From an uncultured Lachnobacterium sp. (GTDB lineage: Bacteria > Bacillota > Clostridia > Lachnospirales > Lachnospiraceae): 9,266 bases of DNA. The DNA is taken from NCBI GenBank assembly GCA_900549895.1, contig URQG01000060.1, positions 1 to 9,266 of the forward strand, in the 5' to 3' direction. A program made the position numbers and the translations under genes. The notes beneath the pieces were generated by a model, which ran no database searches, was not told where the DNA came from, and saw nothing but the letters and a program-made list of their open reading frames with translations. The first letter of the stretch is position 1; every line of letters begins with the position of its first letter. Below, one piece after another: positions 1-7,016 of the stretch.

Positions 1-47
1 CTACACGCGTAAGATCGTCGGCAGCGTCAGATGTGTATAAGAGACAG
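1..47 (+). other. Nextera adapter, P5 side (not biological)
   Basis: CTACAC (1-6) is the end of the Illumina P5 arm. GCGTAAGA (7-14) sits exactly where the i5 index belongs and matches the Nextera index I know as S517. TCGTCGGCAGCGTC (15-28) is the Read 1 adapter and AGATGTGTATAAGAGACAG (29-47) is the Tn5 mosaic end. Biological sequence starts at 48. The ATG at 31-33 lies inside the adapter, so an open reading frame starting there encodes the artefactual prefix MCIRDR. Confidence 0.99.
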
Positions 48-48
48 A

Positions 49-633
49 CATGTGAAAGCGTCAAAGGCTTTTTTCAAGGAGATGTCAAAGACCTTCAAAG
101 ACTACGATAATGTACTCTATGAAATCTGCAATGAGCCGAACGGCGGAACGGACTGGAAGACCATCAAGTCGTACGCCAAGTCGGTGATTCCGGTAATCCG
201 CAAGAACGACAAGGATGCCATCATCATTGTCGGAACACCGAACTGGTCGCAGAAGGTTGATGAGGCTGCGGCAAGTCCGATTACGGGATACGACAATCTG
301 ATGTACGCGTTTCATTTCTATGCCGGAACGCACAAGGCGGATATGCGAAAGACTTTGACGGACGCGGTCAAAAAGGGACTGCCGGTTTTTGTCACGGAGT
401 TCGGTATCACGGATGCGAGCGGTTACGGCGGAATCGATAAAAAGGAAGCTGTCAAGTGGATCAAAGCACTCAATAAACGCGAGATCAGTTATGTGGCATG
501 GAATGTTTCCAATAAAGACGAGGGTTCCGCGATGATCAAGAGTAGCTGCGCTAAGACGAGCGGATTGAAGCGGAGTGATCTCAGTACATCCGGCAAGTGG
601 ATCTACGATCTGCTCAGCAAGCATAAAAATTAG
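49..633 (+). CDS. GH5 endoglucanase (cellulase), 5'-truncated
   Basis: C-terminal 194 residues of a glycoside hydrolase family 5 enzyme, most like subfamily 2 endo-beta-1,4-glucanases (EC 3.2.1.4), which cut cellulose or related beta-glucans by a retaining mechanism, usually outside the cell. The acid/base Glu lies in YEICNEPNG (codon 133-135) and the nucleophile Glu in VTEFG (397-399). The HFY motif (His 313-315, Tyr 319-321) and the late WNVSNKDEG strand with its Trp (499-501) are also family features. GH5_2 catalytic domains usually run to about 300 residues, so roughly 100 N-terminal residues and any signal peptide or carbohydrate-binding module are missing. The protein ends just after the barrel, with no C-terminal module. 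The loss is due to the library fragment end, not a natural mutation. The reading frame continues into adapter upstream, so no start can be assigned. Family is secure; exact substrate is inferred. Confidence 0.93.
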   Translation, partial: HVKASKAFFKEMSKTFKDYDNVLYEICNEPNGGTDWKTIKSYAKSVIPVIRKNDKDAIIIVGTPNWSQKVDEAAASPITGYDNLMYAFHFYAGTHKADMRKTLTDAVKKGLPVFVTEFGITDASGYGGIDKKEAVKWIKALNKREISYVAWNVSNKDEGSAMIKSSCAKTSGLKRSDLSTSGKWIYDLLSKHKN

Positions 634-644
634 AAGCTTGTCGA

Positions 645-673
645 TAGACTTTCGCTATACAATCCGATATAAT
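645..673 (+). promoter_or_regulatory. Promoter of the membrane protein gene
   Basis: A -35-like TAGACT (645-650, 4 of 6 consensus bases), a 17-bp spacer and a perfect -10 TATAAT (668-673). It starts 11 bases after the cellulase stop, so the next gene probably has its own transcript beginning near 680, just ahead of its ribosome binding site. Called by pattern only. Confidence 0.65.
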
Positions 674-690
674 TGCAGTATTGCGAAAGT
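648..690. repeat. 13-bp inverted repeat flanking the -10 box
   Basis: The left arm 648-660 (ACTTTCGCTATAC) and right arm 678-690 (GTATTGCGAAAGT) are complementary at 12 of 13 positions, with a 17-base centre containing the TATAAT at 668-673. The right arm abuts the Shine-Dalgarno sequence at 691-700. There is no U-tract after the right arm, so it is a poor intrinsic terminator. A protein operator overlapping the promoter, or a hairpin in read-through RNA from the cellulase gene, are the alternatives. Confidence 0.7.
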
Positions 691-707
691 AAAGGAGGAG
701 AAAAGTT

Positions 708-1280
708 ATGAACCGTTATTTTGATGCGCAGGGTGGTTTGAAGAAATTATTCGCCGGAACGGTTGGCACATTAATCTGTAATGTAGTGAGCGCAATTCCA
801 TTTCTTGTAATGGTAGCTGCAGTGGGCTCGTTGCTTTTTACCGTACTTGCAATCTATGGATTGTATCAGGCGGGCAAGGATATTCCGGGATGCAAGAGTG
901 CATTCCTGCTTTATGTGATTGAATTTGTCGTACAGATTTTTTTGTCGGCATTTGCATTTATGCCGATGGGGGCGGCAATCGCCAGCATTTGTGTGATCGC
1001 GCAGGCGATCCTCGACATGGTGATCATTTATCTTGTCTGCACGTCCGTTTCCGAGGCCATGATTGTCAAGGGACATGGAGATATTGCAAACTTCGGCAAG
1101 AATGTGTGGATCCTTTCGGTGATTGCATATGTGATCGACATTGTTATTACTTTGATGGCCAAGATCCCGGTGATCGGAATTATCGCCGTTCTGCTTGGAA
1201 TTATCGTAGCGGTTGTAAAGATTGTGGCGGGCGTTCTGTATCTTGTATTTCTGTACAGGAGCTCGGAGGCGCTTGCGTAA
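708..1280 (+). CDS. Multi-pass membrane protein, unknown function
   Basis: A 190-residue, very hydrophobic protein that I do not recognise. A short polar N-terminus (residues 1-14) is followed by about six likely membrane segments near residues 16-36, 38-56, 63-86, 88-112, 132-150 and 154-182. The main polar loop (residues 113-131) contains KGHGD and NFGKN, and the C-terminus is short and polar (YRSSEALA). No catalytic motif, transporter signature or lipobox is visible. The start is supported by a strong AAAGGAGGAG (691-700) nine bases before the ATG. It follows the cellulase by 74 bases in the same direction but has its own promoter, so a shared role is not implied. It ends at a hairpin shared with the convergent regulator gene. 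Certain as a gene; function unknown. Confidence 0.9.
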   Translation: MNRYFDAQGGLKKLFAGTVGTLICNVVSAIPFLVMVAAVGSLLFTVLAIYGLYQAGKDIPGCKSAFLLYVIEFVVQIFLSAFAFMPMGAAIASICVIAQAILDMVIIYLVCTSVSEAMIVKGHGDIANFGKNVWILSVIAYVIDIVITLMAKIPVIGIIAVLLGIIVAVVKIVAGVLYLVFLYRSSEALA

Positions 1281-1292
1281 AATCGATGAATC

Positions 1293-1340
1293 AGGGAGCT
1301 GTAAAATATGTTCTTCGATGAACTTATTTTGCAGCTCCTT
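1293..1340. terminator. Hairpin between convergent genes, probable bidirectional terminator
   Basis: The arms 1295-1313 and 1320-1338 pair at 17 of 19 positions around the six-base loop TTCGAT; one further A-T pair and one G-T pair can form at the base (1293-1294 with 1339-1340). It lies 15 bases past the membrane protein stop, and its right arm contains the stop codon of the regulator on the other strand. On the + strand it is followed by a T-rich stretch (TTCTCTATTT); the other direction has no clear U-tract. Termination is therefore more convincing for the + strand. Confidence 0.7.
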
Positions 1341-2190
1341 CTCTATTTCGGTATTGCGTCGGCGAGAATCCTTTTTGTTTGTGAAAAAGCCGGCTGAAAT
1401 AAAGTTGGTTATCATATCCTACAATGGACGCAATCTGGTTGATGGAGTATTCTGTTGTTTCCAGCAAAAGCTGCGCGTTATTGATGCGAAGAGAAACGAT
1501 AAACTGCATTGGTGTCTGTCCGGTATATTTCTTGAAGTTGCGTATAAACCAACTGACACTCATGCCTCTTGAACTTGCATATTCCTCAATATTGATATTG
1601 CGATTGTAGTTTTCATTAAAGTAGGAGGTGGCAATATCCATTTCTTTATCCAGATATTCATTTTTCAATACATGTTCTCGTTTTAGCTCGCGTTCAAAAA
1701 TAATGAGGAGGTGACGGAGCAGTAGTTCGAGCATTTCTTCGTAATCTTCCTGGCTTCTTTGAAATTCCAAAATAATTCGTTTAAATACCCGTTCGTATTC
1801 CAGTGAAGATCCTACGGGATATATGTGCTTATCATCCTGAAATCCATACTTTTTTAAAATATTTTTCACTTCACTTCCGGTAAAATGAATCCAGTAAACA
1901 TCCGTCTTATCTTTCCCGTAATATTCATATTTTTGCATTTCTTTGGGCTGATACAATACGATATTACCGGCAGGTACGATCGTTTCGTTGTCCGGTGTAT
2001 CAAAATGAAAATGTCCGAGTCCGGATGCAATATAGATGATCTGGAAATCTTTTCGTCCTTTGGGACGATAGGTTGGCATCTTAGGATGTGCGGACAGACG
2101 ATAGTTTCCGCAGCTTCCGACAACCAGAGGTCTGCTTTTGTCCTTAAAATCAATCAGAGAATGATTTAAATAACCGGTATTGATATACAT
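1324..2190 (-). CDS. AraC-family transcriptional regulator of the lac module
   Basis: A 288-residue cytoplasmic DNA-binding regulator. The N-terminal part (about residues 20-165) is an AraC-type cupin sensor domain, with the family-typical YRPKGRKDFQIIYIASG stretch and VPAGNIVLYQP. The C-terminal 100 residues hold two helix-turn-helix units (about 200-220 and 249-272), the second in the family signature region (NQIASIVGYDNQLYFSRLF, then FSPTQYR). An upstream TTG at 2196 is in frame, but GGAG (2203-2200 on this strand) is only three bases from it and nine bases from the ATG at 2190, so the ATG is chosen. The gene is divergent from the beta-galactosidase gene, so by analogy with many such pairs it probably activates that operon in response to a sugar and controls itself. 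Its inducer cannot be read from sequence. The last codons lie within the shared terminator hairpin. Confidence 0.95.
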   Translation of the reverse strand: MYINTGYLNHSLIDFKDKSRPLVVGSCGNYRLSAHPKMPTYRPKGRKDFQIIYIASGLGHFHFDTPDNETIVPAGNIVLYQPKEMQKYEYYGKDKTDVYWIHFTGSEVKNILKKYGFQDDKHIYPVGSSLEYERVFKRIILEFQRSQEDYEEMLELLLRHLLIIFERELKREHVLKNEYLDKEMDIATSYFNENYNRNINIEEYASSRGMSVSWFIRNFKKYTGQTPMQFIVSLRINNAQLLLETTEYSINQIASIVGYDNQLYFSRLFHKQKGFSPTQYRNREGAAK

Positions 2191-2211
2191 GAACAAGTTC
2201 TCCTTTTTTAC

Positions 2212-2240
2212 ATTGTATCATTTTGTGCATATTCTGTCCA
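2212..2240 (-). promoter_or_regulatory. Promoter of the AraC-family regulator
   Basis: Read on the minus strand: -35 TGGACA (2240-2235, 5 of 6 consensus), a 17-bp spacer, and an extended -10, TGATACAAT, whose TACAAT is at 2217-2212. Transcription should start near 2205, giving a leader of only about 15 bases that is mostly the ribosome binding site. Both boxes overlap the TGT-led repeats at 2214-2251, which suggests autorepression. Confidence 0.75.
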
Positions 2241-2251
2241 TTCCTGTTCAT
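2214..2251 (+). promoter_or_regulatory. Phased TGTnCAT repeats, putative AraC-type operator
   Basis: Four TGT-led repeats begin at 2214 (TGTATCAT, one base longer), 2224 (TGTGCAT), 2235 (TGTCCAT) and 2245 (TGTTCAT). Spacings of 10, 11 and 10 bp put them on one DNA face. AraC-family domains use two helix-turn-helix units contacting successive major grooves, so four repeats would suit two monomers in direct orientation. The array covers the regulator's promoter and ends exactly at the -35 of the lacZ promoter. Repeats are seen; binding by the neighbouring regulator is inferred. Confidence 0.7.
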
Positions 2252-2279
2252 AGATATTTTACGACTCAAAATGTATGAT
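2251..2279 (+). promoter_or_regulatory. Probable promoter of the lacZ-symporter operon
   Basis: A weak -35 TAGATA (2251-2256, 4 of 6), a 17-bp spacer and -10 TATGAT (2274-2279, 5 of 6). A weak -35 touching an upstream activator array is typical of AraC-dependent promoters. It would give a leader of about 85 bases. I saw no convincing catabolite-response (cre) site between here and the start codon. Confidence 0.5.
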
Positions 2280-2369
2280 AAATATAGAGATTAGAGGATA
2301 AATGATAAAAACACAACCAGAAAAATCCTCGTTGGAGAAAAATATTATGTATATGATGGAGGGCTTAAG

Positions 2370-5300
2370 ATGATCGTACCGCGCTACTATGAAGATTTGG
2401 AAATGCTACACGATAACGCAATGCCGACGAGAGCTTATTATATTCCGGCATCAATAAGAAAGGATAATCTTGTTGAAAATCGCGAAAGTTCCGATCGGTT
2501 TCAATTGTTAAACGGAGAATGGAATTTTAAATATTATAAAAGTATTTATGATGTGAAGGATGCTTTTTATCTGAACGGTTACGATACTTCAGAATTTGAT
2601 AAGGCTACGGTTCCGGGGGTATGGCAGATGGCTGGATACGACATGCATCAATATACCAATATTCGTTATCCGTTTCCGTTTGATCCTCCGTATGTGCCAC
2701 AGGATATTCCATGTGGGGCATATGTACACACGTTTACCTATCACAGGGAGGAGAAGGCTACGAGTGCTTTCCTGAATTTCGAGGGTGTAGACAGTTGCTT
2801 TTATGTCTGGATCAATGGTAGATATGTCGGCTATAGTCAGGTATCGCATATGACCAGTGAATTTGATGTTACTTCTCTGTTAGAAGACGGAACGAATACG
2901 CTTGCGGTGCTCGTGTTGAAATGGTGTGACGGTTCTTACCTGGAGGATCAGGATAAATTCCGGATGAGCGGTATCTTCCGGGATGTGTACCTATTAAAAA
3001 GACCACAGAAATCCATCTGGGACTACCGTATTACAACAAAGGTAGAGCAAGATAAAGCAATCGTAAAATTAAATCTTGCATACAGTGAACCAATTGAGAC
3101 AGAAATTGACATTGAGGATCAAAGTGGTGCACTCGTTGCACATGGTGAAATAGAACAAGATGGATCGCTTGAATTTACCGTTTCAAATCCTGTGTTGTGG
3201 AACACGGAATCCCCGTATCTGTATACGGTGATTCTCTCAACGCCGGATGAGGTAATTGTAGATCATATTGGTTTCCGGACAATTGAAATTAAGGATGCGG
3301 TTCTTTATTTTAACGGCGAGAAGATTAAGTTCCGCGGTGTGAATCGCCATGACTCGGATCCGGAAACAGGATGTGTCATTGGCGTAGAACAGATCAAAAA
3401 AGATCTGACGCTTATGAAACAGCATAATTTTAATGCCATCCGATCAAGCCATTATCCGAATGCTCCGTATTTCTATCAGATGTGCGACAAATATGGTTTT
3501 ATGGTTATTGACGAAGCCGATATTGAAGCACACGGACCATTTATGTTGTATCGAAAAGAAGATACCGACCGGAACCGTTTTCATCGTTGGAATGAAAAGA
3601 TAGCGGATAATCCGGAGTGGCAGTATGCAATTGTGGATCGTGTGCAAAGGATGGTACAAAGGGACAAGAACCGCACCTGCATTGTGATGTGGTCGATGGG
3701 AAATGAGAGTGCTTACGGATGTAATTTTGAAAAAGCGCTGGAGTGGACGAAAAGCTTTGACCCGGATCGCATTACGCAGTATGAGAGTGCGAGATATCGC
3801 AATTATGACAAAACGTATGATTACAAATATCTGGATCTGTACAGCCGCATGTACCCGGCTTTGACGGAGATTGACGAATATCTTGAAAAAGATGGAAGCA
3901 AACCGTTTCTACTCGTTGAATATTGCCACAGTATGGGAAACGGACCGGGAGATTTTGAGGACTATTTTAAGGCAATTCAAAAAGATGACAGAATGTGCGG
4001 TGGCTTTGTATGGGAATGGTGCGACCATGCGATCGCACACGGCAAGGCGGATAACGGAAAAACCATTTATTATTACGGTGGAGATCATGGGGAGAGCATT
4101 CATGACGGTAATTTCTGCGTGGACGGATTGGTGTATCCGGATCGGACACCACATACCGGATTACTGGAATATAAAAATGTGTATCGCCCGGTAAGGGTGG
4201 TTTCCTACGCTCAGGAAGACGGTACGTTACTTTTTCATAATTATATGGATTTCGACAATCTGAAGGATTTTGTGGAAATTGATTATGAAATGACACAGGA
4301 CGGTCTGACGGTAGAGAAAGGAAGCGTTGAGAATCTTTCAGCTGCGCCACATAGTGATGGTAAGACCGAACTTAAATTACAGGTTCCGTCCGCCGGAAAA
4401 ATTTATCTGAAATTTATTTATATTTTAAAGAAAGAACTGCCGCTTTTGCAGAAGGGATATGTTTTAGGTTTTGAGGAAATTAAGCTTGAAAATCAAGACG
4501 GAAGAAATCAAAAGGTATTGGAGTGGGCGGAAAAAGAAGAAAGTGCAGGAACTATTATTGTAAAGGAAAGTGCGGAAAAAATTGAATTACAGGCAAACGC
4601 TTTTTCCTATACGCTGAATAAGCGGAACGGATTATTTGAAGACATACAGTTTGCAGGAAGAAACTATCTGAATCATCCGATGGAATTGAATATCTGGAGA
4701 GCACCAACGGATAACGATATGTATATAAAGTCTGAGTGGAAAAAGGCACATTATGACAAAGCTTATACACGGGCATACAACATTGAGGTGCTTCAGAACA
4801 AACATGGCGTTTTCATCATGGAACATTTGGCTGTGGTTGCGGATAGCGTTCAAAAAATTATTGATATTGAACTAACCTGGAAAATCGATGAAACCGGAAA
4901 AATCATTGCATCAATGGAAGCTCAAAAAGATGAAGAGTTTCCGGATCTCCCTAGATTTGGTATCCGACTGTTTCTGGATAAGAAATTTGAGGATGTTGCC
5001 TATTATGGAATGGGACCGCACGAGAGTTACAGAGACAAGCATCAGGCCACCAGTCATGGAATCTATCGTTCCAAAGTCACAGACCTGCATGAAGATTATA
5101 TCCGTCCGCAGGAAAACGGGAGCCACTATGATTGCGATTATGTAGAACTGACGAACGCGCAGTATGGATTTGCCATTGTCTCGGAAGATAGTTTCTCATT
5201 TAATGCTTCCTACTATACACAGGAAGTATTGGAGCAGACGAAGCATAACTTTGAACTTGAAGAGAGCGACAGCACTGTATTATGCGTTGATTATGCATTA

Positions 5301-5408
5301 AACGGCATCGGTTCGAACAGTTGCGGACCTGTGGTATTGGATCAATATCGATTTCGTGAGAATGAATTCCGATTCCAATTGAAACTGGTTCCATATGTAA
5401 AGCGGTAA
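2370..5408 (+). CDS. lacZ: Beta-galactosidase, GH2, LacZ type
   Basis: A 1012-residue cytoplasmic enzyme (no signal peptide) that hydrolyses terminal beta-galactosides such as lactose or plant-derived galacto-oligosaccharides (EC 3.2.1.23). Its length is close to the 1024 residues of E. coli LacZ and it is full length. Domain order: sugar-binding jelly roll (about 40-210), Ig-like domain (215-300), TIM barrel (305-600), second Ig-like domain (600-700) and C-terminal beta-sandwich (about 730-1010). Visible residues: Asp195 in YLEDQD, NRHDSD at 325-330, His361 in SSHYPN, Glu386 and His388 in EAHG, acid/base Glu446 in WSMGNES, nucleophile Glu517 and His520 in VEYCHSMGN. The start is supported by GGAGGG at 2358-2363, six bases before the ATG. 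It is the first gene of an operon with the symporter. At the position of E. coli Trp999 it has Cys985 (SNSCGP), so aglycone preference may differ from E. coli LacZ. Confidence 0.97.
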   Translation: MIVPRYYEDLEMLHDNAMPTRAYYIPASIRKDNLVENRESSDRFQLLNGEWNFKYYKSIYDVKDAFYLNGYDTSEFDKATVPGVWQMAGYDMHQYTNIRYPFPFDPPYVPQDIPCGAYVHTFTYHREEKATSAFLNFEGVDSCFYVWINGRYVGYSQVSHMTSEFDVTSLLEDGTNTLAVLVLKWCDGSYLEDQDKFRMSGIFRDVYLLKRPQKSIWDYRITTKVEQDKAIVKLNLAYSEPIETEIDIEDQSGALVAHGEIEQDGSLEFTVSNPVLWNTESPYLYTVILSTPDEVIVDHIGFRTIEIKDAVLYFNGEKIKFRGVNRHDSDPETGCVIGVEQIKKDLTLMKQHNFNAIRSSHYPNAPYFYQMCDKYGFMVIDEADIEAHGPFMLYRKEDTDRNRFHRWNEKIADNPEWQYAIVDRVQRMVQRDKNRTCIVMWSMGNESAYGCNFEKALEWTKSFDPDRITQYESARYRNYDKTYDYKYLDLYSRMYPALTEIDEYLEKDGSKPFLLVEYCHSMGNGPGDFEDYFKAIQKDDRMCGGFVWEWCDHAIAHGKADNGKTIYYYGGDHGESIHDGNFCVDGLVYPDRTPHTGLLEYKNVYRPVRVVSYAQEDGTLLFHNYMDFDNLKDFVEIDYEMTQDGLTVEKGSVENLSAAPHSDGKTELKLQVPSAGKIYLKFIYILKKELPLLQKGYVLGFEEIKLENQDGRNQKVLEWAEKEESAGTIIVKESAEKIELQANAFSYTLNKRNGLFEDIQFAGRNYLNHPMELNIWRAPTDNDMYIKSEWKKAHYDKAYTRAYNIEVLQNKHGVFIMEHLAVVADSVQKIIDIELTWKIDETGKIIASMEAQKDEEFPDLPRFGIRLFLDKKFEDVAYYGMGPHESYRDKHQATSHGIYRSKVTDLHEDYIRPQENGSHYDCDYVELTNAQYGFAIVSEDSFSFNASYYTQEVLEQTKHNFELEESDSTVLCVDYALNGIGSNSCGPVVLDQYRFRENEFRFQLKLVPYVKR

Positions 5409-5460
5409 TATAAAGCAGTTGATAACAAAGTAAACAGGTAGGGATAAAGGAGAAGTTCTA

Positions 5461-6864
5461 GTGGAAGAAAAAAGATATTTGAAATGGTACAACAAAATGG
5501 GGTATGGTTCCGGTGACATTGCGGGGAATGTGGTATATGCGTTTCTGACATCATTTGTTATGGTGTATCTGACGGATACGATCGGGCTGGCATCTGGAAT
5601 TGTCGGAACGTTGATTGCTCTTTCCAAATTGTTTGATGGGTTTACCGACATCTTTTTTGGCTCGATGATCGATAAAACACATAGCAGATTGGGAAAGGCG
5701 AGACCGTGGATGTTGTATGGTTACATAGGCTGCGCGGTAACATTGGTGGCATGTTTTGCAATCCCGACCGGTCTTGGAAAGACAGCGCAATACGCATGGT
5801 TCTTTATCGCATATACGCTTCTGAACGGTGTGTTTTATACCGCAAATAATATTGCATATTCTGCATTGACATCACTTGTTACAAAAAACAGCAAGGAACG
5901 TGTGCAGATGGGTTCTTATCGTTTTATTTTTGCCTTTTCTACCAGCCTTTTGATTCAGGCAATTACGGTTGAATTTGTGGAAAAATGCGGTGGAGATGCG
6001 GCAGCGTGGCGCCTTGTCGCAATCATATACGCGGCAATCGGTCTGATTGTCAATACAATTTCCGCTTTGTCTGTGAAAGAACTTCCGGAAGAGGAATTAA
6101 ATGAGGGGGAGCAGGCAGGCGAAGCAGAAAAATACGGACTTGTTCAGGCTTTTAAATTATTGGTAAAGAATAAATTTTATTTGATGATCTGTGGCACCTA
6201 TATTCTGCAGCAGCTTTACAGCGCGATGATCGGTGCCGGCATCTACTATATGACATGGGTATTAAAAAATAAGAATTTATTTGGACAGTTTGCATGGGCA
6301 GTCAACATTCCACTTATTATTGCGTTGATCTTTACACCGACATTGGTTGGAAAGTGGAATGGAATGTATAAATTGAATGTGAGAGGCTATATGCTTGCAA
6401 CGGTTGGCAGAGCACTCGTTGTTGTTGCTGGATATATGGGAAGCGTTCCATTGATGATACTTTTTACAGCAGTTGCGGCTTTGGGACAGGGACCGTGGCA
6501 GGGCGATATGAATGCGGTCATTGCATCCTGCTCGGAGTATACTTATTTGACGCAGGGAAAACATGTAGACGGAACAATGTATTCCTGCACTTCACTCGGA
6601 ATCAAAATCGGTGGAGGAATCGGAACGGCTGTTGTTGGATGGCTGCTGGAGTTCAGCGGATATGTCGGAACGAATGCAACACAGCCGCAATCGGCACTTA
6701 GTATGATGCAGTTTATCTATTTATGGCTGCCGTTTGTCTTTGATCTGCTTATTACGATTGTTCTCTCGCAGATGAATGTGGAAGAAACAAATGCAAATAT
6801 AAGAAAAGCGAGAGGCATGAGTGTGGAGTGCGCAGAGGAACTTTTTGAAAAAGCGTCTCTCTAA
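5461..6864 (+). CDS. GPH-family sugar:cation symporter (MelB/LacS-like)
   Basis: A 467-residue inner-membrane transporter with 12 expected helices, of the glycoside-pentoside-hexuronide:cation symporter family within the MFS fold; it probably imports the galactoside cleaved by the enzyme encoded upstream. Near the N-terminus, GYGSGDIAGN places Asp19 where MelB has its cation-site Asp19, and DGFTDIFFG (Asp59, Asp63) matches the MelB Asp55/Asp59 pair. The next loop, DKTHSRLGKARPW, is the family's conserved loop. At the MelB Asp124 position it has Asn130 (TANNIAY). A hydrophilic central loop (about 206-228) separates the two halves. It lacks the C-terminal phosphotransferase-like IIA domain of streptococcal LacS, so HPr-dependent control is not expected. 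The GTG start is supported by AAAGGAG (5446-5452) eight bases upstream. Co-transcription with lacZ is likely, as the 52-base gap has no promoter or terminator that I can see. Substrate is inferred from context. Confidence 0.94.
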   Translation: MEEKRYLKWYNKMGYGSGDIAGNVVYAFLTSFVMVYLTDTIGLASGIVGTLIALSKLFDGFTDIFFGSMIDKTHSRLGKARPWMLYGYIGCAVTLVACFAIPTGLGKTAQYAWFFIAYTLLNGVFYTANNIAYSALTSLVTKNSKERVQMGSYRFIFAFSTSLLIQAITVEFVEKCGGDAAAWRLVAIIYAAIGLIVNTISALSVKELPEEELNEGEQAGEAEKYGLVQAFKLLVKNKFYLMICGTYILQQLYSAMIGAGIYYMTWVLKNKNLFGQFAWAVNIPLIIALIFTPTLVGKWNGMYKLNVRGYMLATVGRALVVVAGYMGSVPLMILFTAVAALGQGPWQGDMNAVIASCSEYTYLTQGKHVDGTMYSCTSLGIKIGGGIGTAVVGWLLEFSGYVGTNATQPQSALSMMQFIYLWLPFVFDLLITIVLSQMNVEETNANIRKARGMSVECAEELFEKASL

Positions 6865-6922
6865 TCGTACTTTAAAGAAAACAAAAGCATGGAATTCTGG
6901 AATGGAAAATACAAAATCTGTC

Positions 6923-6951
6923 TTGTAATAAAATGAAGCTGTGCATATAAT
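6923..6951 (+). promoter_or_regulatory. Promoter ahead of the FliB-like gene
   Basis: TTGTAA (6923-6928, 4 of 6), a 17-bp spacer and a perfect TATAAT (6946-6951). Transcription would start near 6958, eleven bases before the hairpin at 6969. There is no room for another promoter between the hairpin and the start codon, so RNA made here must pass through the hairpin to express the gene. Confidence 0.65.
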
Positions 6952-6968
6952 AGAAGAAAATCATCAAG

Positions 6969-6994
6969 CGCTGTCGCGAAAGCGGCAGCGTTTT
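6969..6994 (+). terminator. Terminator-like hairpin between symporter and FliB-like gene
   Basis: CGCTGTCGC (6969-6977), a GAAA tetraloop and GCGGCAGCG (6982-6990) form a nine-base-pair stem with one G-U pair, followed by TTTT (6991-6994). This is a standard intrinsic terminator shape with a short U-tract. It lies 104 bases after the symporter stop and would end the lac operon. It is also downstream of a good promoter and only 22 bases before the chosen start of the next gene, so it may act as a leaky terminator or attenuator for that gene. Confidence 0.75.
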
Positions 6995-7016
6995 CGATAT
7001 GAAAGGAATGGAAATG

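Noticed and set aside
31..48. ATG start giving the cellulase an N-terminus of MCIRDR
   Set aside because: These codons are the Tn5 mosaic end of the sequencing adapter; the real gene is truncated.
771..1415. Long open frame on the minus strand opposite the membrane protein gene
   Set aside because: It is antisense to a hydrophobic gene with a good ribosome binding site, spans the terminator and the end of the regulator, and encodes a low-complexity polar protein with no recognisable domain.
2191..2196. TTG start at 2196 for the AraC-type regulator
   Set aside because: Only three bases separate it from GGAG; the ATG two codons later has a nine-base spacing.
2197..2369. Catabolite-response element or riboswitch in the lac divergent region
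   Set aside because: No sequence close to the cre consensus and no riboswitch-like conserved core was found on either strand.
6872..6882. TTAAAGAAAAC repeated at 6872-6882 and 8179-8189 as possible mobile-element direct repeats
   Set aside because: It is an AT-rich 11-mer with no inverted repeats, transposase or integrase nearby; the right copy is better explained as part of the CTTAA operator-like repeat.
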